Shown: piece after piece, positions 14,116 to 17,503 of the stretch
How the letters are laid out: every line of letters starts with the position of its first letter
Numbering within the stretch: the stretch's first letter is position 1
NCBI GenBank assembly: GCA_900752285.1
Contig: CAADUW010000006.1
Location: forward strand, 1 to 17,503
Length of the DNA stretch: 17,503 bases
Reading direction: 5' to 3'
DNA from: an uncultured Oscillospiraceae bacterium
GTDB lineage: Bacteria; Bacillota; Clostridia; Oscillospirales; Oscillospiraceae
The notes under the pieces: generated by a model
The model's database searches: none
Told to the model about the DNA's origin: nothing
The model's input: only the letters and a program-made list of their open reading frames with translations
Translations under genes and position numbers: made by a program

Positions 14116-14988
14116 ATGAAAAAGAAGATCAATCTTGTGGAAGACGGAATCCACCTGCTGTTTTTGCTGCTGGGCTTGGTCACGGTGGGCTGTGTGCTGC
14201 TGATCACCGGGTATCTGGTGGTTTCCGGAATCCCCGCAATCCGTCAGATCGGACTGAAAAACTTTCTGTTCGGCACCGTGTGGGCCTCCACGGCGGCAGA
14301 GCCGAAGTACGGAATCCTGCCCTTCATTCTTACCAGTGTGGCGGGCACGGCTGGGGCGATGCTGTTGGGCGTGCCCGTGGGCATGCTGACGGCGGTGTTT
14401 CTTGCCAGGCTTGCGCCCGGAAGCGTGAAGCAGGTGCTGGGGCAGGGGGTAAATGTACTGGCGGGAATCCCCTCCGTAGTTTACGGACTTGTGGGCATGA
14501 TGGTGCTGGTTCCCGGTATCCGGAAGCTGTTCCATGTGCCGGATGGTGCCGGCCTGCTGGCGGCCATCGTAGTGCTTTCCGTGATGATCCTGCCCTCCAT
14601 TATCAAGATGACGGTCACCGCGCTGGAGGCGGTGCCGAAGGAGTATGAGGATGCCTCCCTCGCCCTGGGGGCCACAGAGGAGGAAACCTGGTTCCGGGTA
14701 TCCCTGCCCGCTGCCAAAAGCGGTATTGCCGCGGCGGTGGTTCTGGGCGTCGGACGGGCAATCGGCGAAGCCATGGCGGTCATGATGGTGGCGGGCAATG
14801 CCGCCAATATGCCAACCTCTCTGTTTACCTCCGTCCGCTTTCTGACGACCGCGGTCGCGTCCGAAATGTCCTACTCCGGCGGACTTCAGCGGCAGGCGCT
14901 GTTTTCCATCGCGTTGGTGCTCTACCTGTTTATCATGCTGCTGAACGCACTGCTGAACTTCTTCCTGAAAGGCAGGAAAGAAAAATGA
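14116..14988 (+). CDS. pstC: Phosphate ABC transporter permease PstC
   Basis: This 290-residue membrane protein has six predicted transmembrane segments and the PstC/PstA type inner-membrane domain. Characteristic signs are the GTVWAST and KYGILPFILTS opening, GIPSVVYGLVGMMVLVP, the EAA-like loop EYEDASLALGATEEETW, and VGRAIGEAMAVMMVAGNA. With PstA it forms the channel for high-affinity phosphate uptake. AAAGGAAAG precedes the ATG. The stop overlaps the pstA start by four bases (ATGA). Unusually no pstS, the phosphate-binding lipoprotein gene, lies before it: the promoter and PhoP-like boxes come directly upstream. Confidence 0.95.
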   Translation: MKKKINLVEDGIHLLFLLLGLVTVGCVLLITGYLVVSGIPAIRQIGLKNFLFGTVWASTAAEPKYGILPFILTSVAGTAGAMLLGVPVGMLTAVFLARLAPGSVKQVLGQGVNVLAGIPSVVYGLVGMMVLVPGIRKLFHVPDGAGLLAAIVVLSVMILPSIIKMTVTALEAVPKEYEDASLALGATEEETWFRVSLPAAKSGIAAAVVLGVGRAIGEAMAVMMVAGNAANMPTSLFTSVRFLTTAVASEMSYSGGLQRQALFSIALVLYLFIMLLNALLNFFLKGRKEK

Positions 14989-15842
14989 AAAAACAAGCGC
15001 TTTCTCCCCGCCGCAAGGCTTATCGGAAGCTGGTGCGGACCGGGATGTTCCTGTCCGCGGGGGTTACCGCAGCGCTGACCCTGTTTTTCATTGTGTATGT
15101 TCTGGTGCGGGGCGTGCCCAACCTGAGCTGGAAGTTTGTGAGCACCAAACCCAGCTACCTGACAGGAAATATCGGCATCCTGCCGGATATTCTCAACACC
15201 CTTTATATCGTCCTTGCGACCCTCGTCATTGTGATCCCGCTGGGCGTCGGCGCGGCCATTTATCTGACGGAGTATGCTTCCAACCGGCGTCTGGTGGCGG
15301 GAATCGAATATGCGGCGGAAGCCCTCAGCGGCATCCCCTCCATCATCTACGGACTGGTCGGCATGCTGATTTTTTCCCGGTCTCTGGGAACGTGCCTGAA
15401 GGCGGGTGCCTGGACCCTTGCCATCATGAACCTGCCCATTATTCTCCGGAATACCCAGGAGAGCCTGAAAACCGTACCCCAGTCCTACCGGGAGGGGGCC
15501 TTTGGTCTGGGGGCCGGAAAATGGCGGGTGGTGCGCACCGTGGTGTTTCCCGGCTGTGTGGACGGGATCATTACGGGCGGCATTCTCTGCGTGGGAAGAA
15601 TTCTGGGCGAGTCCGCGGCACTGCTGTTTACTGCGGGATTTGCCCATGCGGTCAACGGCTTTGCCAAGGGCCTGTCCAGTGCGGGCGCAACGCTGACGGT
15701 GGCCCTGTATGTTTACGCCAAGGAGCAGGGCGAGTTCGGCGTGGCCTTTGGTATTGCGGTGATTCTGCTGGTGCTGTCCGTGGGCGTAAACCTTCTGGCA
15801 GGCGCCGTGTCGGAACATTACCGGAAAAAGAATGCGGTCTGA
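14985..15842 (+). CDS. pstA: Phosphate ABC transporter permease PstA
   Basis: The 285-residue product is the partner of PstC, with six predicted transmembrane segments and the paralogous motifs [25 protein letters not shown], the EAA-like loop [17 protein letters not shown] and [16 protein letters not shown]. The ATG at 14985 overlaps the pstC stop in ATGA, indicating translational coupling. The length is usual for PstA of Gram-positive bacteria. It has no sign of damage, and pstB follows about 43 bases later. Confidence 0.95.
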   Translation: MKKQALSPRRKAYRKLVRTGMFLSAGVTAALTLFFIVYVLVRGVPNLSWKFVSTKPSYLTGNIGILPDILNTLYIVLATLVIVIPLGVGAAIYLTEYASNRRLVAGIEYAAEALSGIPSIIYGLVGMLIFSRSLGTCLKAGAWTLAIMNLPIILRNTQESLKTVPQSYREGAFGLGAGKWRVVRTVVFPGCVDGIITGGILCVGRILGESAALLFTAGFAHAVNGFAKGLSSAGATLTVALYVYAKEQGEFGVAFGIAVILLVLSVGVNLLAGAVSEHYRKKNAV

Positions 15843-15885
15843 GAAGAAATCTGGCTTCTGTTTTGACGAAAAAGGAGAGAAGAAC

Positions 15886-16632
15886 GTGAATGCGATTACT
15901 GTGAAGGATCTGAACCTGTGGTACGGGCAGACCCGGGCACTGAAAAATATTACCATGGACATTCCGGAAAAGTCCATTACGGCCCTCATCGGCCCCTCGG
16001 GCTGCGGAAAGTCCACCTTCCTCAGAACTCTGAACCGGATGAACGACCTGATTCCCGGCGTGAAAATTACGGGAGAGGTTCGGTTCCGGGGGGAGGATAT
16101 TTTTTCCGCGGATGTCAATGACCTCCGGCGGCACGTGGGCATGGTGTTCCAGAAGCCCAATCCCTTCCCCATGAGCATTTATGACAATGTTGCCTATGGC
16201 CCCCGGACCCACGGTGTCCGCAACCGTGCCCAACTGGATGAAAAGGTGGAAAAGGCGCTGCGGGCGGCTGCCATCTGGGACGAGGTAAAGGACCGGCTGA
16301 AGAAAAATGCCCTGGGGATGTCCGGCGGACAGCAGCAGCGTCTGTGCATTGCCCGGGCGCTGGCTGTGGAGCCGGATGTGCTGCTGATGGATGAGCCTAC
16401 CTCCGCACTGGACCCCATTTCCACGGCACGGATCGAGGACCTGTGCGCGGAGCTGAAAGAGAATTACACCATCGTGATGGTGACCCACAACATGCAGCAG
16501 GCGCTGCGGATCTCCGACCGGACGGCGTTCTTCCTGCTGGGAGACCTTGTGGAATATGACAGCACGGAGACCATGTTCTCCCAGCCGGGCGACAAGCGGA
16601 CCGAGGACTATATTACCGGTCGGTTCGGCTGA
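15886..16632 (+). CDS. pstB: Phosphate ABC transporter ATPase PstB
   Basis: This 248-residue cytoplasmic ATPase powers phosphate uptake through PstCA. It has Walker [10 protein letters not shown] (36-44), Q-loop Q89 in [10 protein letters not shown] (a stretch specific to PstB), signature [16 protein letters not shown] (145-160), Walker B LLMDEP (166-171), SALD and the switch H201. The start is GTG at 15886, with AGGAG 8 bases upstream; the frame is open to an ATG at 15832 inside the end of pstA, without a comparable ribosome site. The signature begins MSGG instead of the common LSGG, a conservative change. This ATPase is dedicated to phosphate and should not serve the sugar importer. Confidence 0.96.
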   Translation: MNAITVKDLNLWYGQTRALKNITMDIPEKSITALIGPSGCGKSTFLRTLNRMNDLIPGVKITGEVRFRGEDIFSADVNDLRRHVGMVFQKPNPFPMSIYDNVAYGPRTHGVRNRAQLDEKVEKALRAAAIWDEVKDRLKKNALGMSGGQQQRLCIARALAVEPDVLLMDEPTSALDPISTARIEDLCAELKENYTIVMVTHNMQQALRISDRTAFFLLGDLVEYDSTETMFSQPGDKRTEDYITGRFG

Positions 16633-16654
16633 TTTCGGAAAGGAAGGACAGAAA

Positions 16655-17302
16655 ATGAGAGATTTTTATCGGCAGCAGCTGGAAGAGCTGAATGAGGAGC
16701 TGATTCGCATGGGCGCTTCCTGCGAGAAGATCATCGGGCTTTCCGCAGACGCGCTGACGGCGTACAGCGAGGAGCTTGCCCGGAATGTGAGCGTTGTGGG
16801 GGCGGATATTGACGAGAGCGAACGAACCATTGAAAATATCTGCCTGAAGCTTCTGCTGCGGCAGCAGCCTGTGGCCCGGGATCTGCGGCAGATCAGCGCC
16901 GCCATGAAGATGATCACGGACATGGAGCGGATCGGTGATCAGGCGGAGGACATTGTGGATCTGATCCCCAAGATGACAAAGGGTGCGGACGAGATCGACC
17001 CCAGAATCCGGCAGATGGCGGCCTCCGCCCGGTACATGGTGACGGAGGCAGTCAACGCCTACGTCAGACAGGATCTGGAGCTTGCCCGGACGGTCATGAA
17101 CTACGACGATGTGATCGACGATTACTTCAATCAGGTCAAGGGCGATATTCTGACCATGCTGGCAGAACGGAAGGCCGGCGGAGAGTATGCGCTGGATCTG
17201 CTTATGATCGACAAGTATTTTGAACGGATCGGCGACCATTGTACAAACATTGCCGAGTGGGTAGAGTTTTCGGTGACCGGAACCCATCGCTCCTGCCAGT
17301 AA
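16655..17302 (+). CDS. phoU: Phosphate transport regulator PhoU
   Basis: The 215-residue product matches PhoU, a cytoplasmic protein made of two three-helix bundles that bind metal clusters, dampen PstSCAB activity and relay phosphate sufficiency to the Pho sensor kinase. The repeated D-x-x-E-R-x-x-D pattern is visible in both halves: MERIGDQAEDIVDL in the first and YFERIGDHCTNIAEW in the second, and AVDALDIDE-type residues (ADIDESERTIE) are also present. AGGAAGGA lies 6 bases before the ATG at 16655. It is the last gene of the pst operon. No phoR-phoP pair is in the window. Confidence 0.95.
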   Translation: MRDFYRQQLEELNEELIRMGASCEKIIGLSADALTAYSEELARNVSVVGADIDESERTIENICLKLLLRQQPVARDLRQISAAMKMITDMERIGDQAEDIVDLIPKMTKGADEIDPRIRQMAASARYMVTEAVNAYVRQDLELARTVMNYDDVIDDYFNQVKGDILTMLAERKAGGEYALDLLMIDKYFERIGDHCTNIAEWVEFSVTGTHRSCQ

Positions 17303-17331
17303 GGGAGAGCCCCGGACGGAGGAGCTCTTTG

Positions 17332-17349
17332 ACCGAAAATTCGGTTTTT
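17332..17349 (+). terminator. Short intrinsic terminator after phoU
   Basis: ACCGAAAATTCGGT is a perfect 14-base palindrome, giving a 5-bp stem with a 4-base loop, followed by five T (17345-17349). It is short but in the right place, 30 bases after the phoU stop. An upstream AGAGC/GCTCT pair (17306-17310 with 17324-17328), also followed by TTT, may act with it. Confidence 0.5.
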
Positions 17350-17363
17350 CCCGGCATCCTCTT

Positions 17364-17418
17364 GCAATTGGAGAGAAAAAAAGATACTATTACAGTTAGG
17401 GCAGCACCGCACAATTGC
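17364..17418. repeat. Inverted GCAATTG repeat downstream of phoU
   Basis: GCAATTG (17364-17370) and CAATTGC (17412-17418) are inverted copies 41 bases apart. The spacer holds an A-rich run and TAGGGCAGCACCGC. No gene could be assigned to the 201 bases after phoU, and the window ends there. Confidence 0.35.
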
Positions 17419-17485
17419 GTCTGCGAGTCTCCGCCGTCTTTTTGCCCCACTTCTTCAGTTTGAAAAACCAGAAATACATACAGGA

Positions 17486-17503
17486 TTCGAGACTGTCGAA
17501 AAA
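17486..17503. repeat. TTCGA/TCGAA hairpin at window edge
   Basis: TTCGA (17486-17490) pairs with TCGAA (17496-17500) around GACTG, and A residues follow. Read on the minus strand it is TTTTTCGACAGTCTCGAA, which resembles TTTTTTGACAGTCTGCAA at 85-102 on the plus strand. The two may be copies of one intergenic repeat; only its edge is visible here. Confidence 0.35.

Noticed and set aside
1..17503. CRISPR array, transposase, integrase, phage or toxin-antitoxin genes.
   Set aside because: No regularly spaced direct repeats and no protein with such motifs were found on either strand.
17420..17503. The beginning of a further gene at the right edge.
   Set aside because: No ribosome site with a following start and protein-like frame could be seen in the remaining bases.

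Overview
The window reads as a GC-rich, low-GC-phylum-style (Bacillota, class Clostridia) chromosome segment, most like the GC-rich gut Oscillospiraceae/Ruminococcaceae group. The support is indirect: AGGAGG-type ribosome binding sites before most genes, consensus sigma-A promoters (TTGACA-17-TATAAT), a LacI-controlled CUT1 sugar ABC importer without its own ATPase, heavy use of CGG arginine codons, and a Gram-positive-style lipobox. No phage, IS, CRISPR, rRNA or tRNA was seen. The genus cannot be fixed from this sequence.

Layout. (1) 1-149: three consecutive strong hairpins with no gene. (2) 150-4621, minus strand: a four-gene operon read right to left, MATE transporter > DUF624/YesL membrane protein > L-cysteine desulfidase > M24 Xaa-Pro-type peptidase, driven by a near-consensus promoter at 4670-4698. 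(3) 4622-4999: divergent intergenic region with two excellent promoters, a 12-bp perfect palindrome that looks like a LacI-family operator, and a leader hairpin. (4) 5000-13768, plus strand: a large catabolic operon: LacI regulator, sugar-binding lipoprotein, two permeases, metal-dependent amidohydrolase, GH4-like glycosidase, PfkB sugar kinase and M20 peptidase, ended by a clear intrinsic terminator at 13786-13823. (5) 13824-14115: intergenic region holding a possible structured RNA/inverted-repeat element and a cluster of ATTTTACA boxes that look like PhoP sites. (6) 14116-17302: phosphate uptake operon pstC-pstA-pstB-phoU, without pstS. (7) 17303-17503: short terminator and the edge of a possible dispersed repeat.

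How the genes work together. The central operon is a self-contained import-and-degrade cassette: the lipoprotein captures a carbohydrate-like ligand, the two permeases (with a shared ATPase encoded elsewhere) import it, and an amidohydrolase, a NAD/Mn-dependent GH4-type enzyme, a PfkB kinase and an M20 hydrolase process it. The combination of a GH4 enzyme with an amidohydrolase and an M20 peptidase suggests a substrate that has both a glycosidic bond and an amide or ester bond; this is inference, and the substrate is unknown. It is the best candidate here for an undescribed system. The minus-strand operon appears to couple peptide and cysteine breakdown to an exporter. The pst operon is standard phosphate uptake with an unusual gene set (no pstS adjacent).
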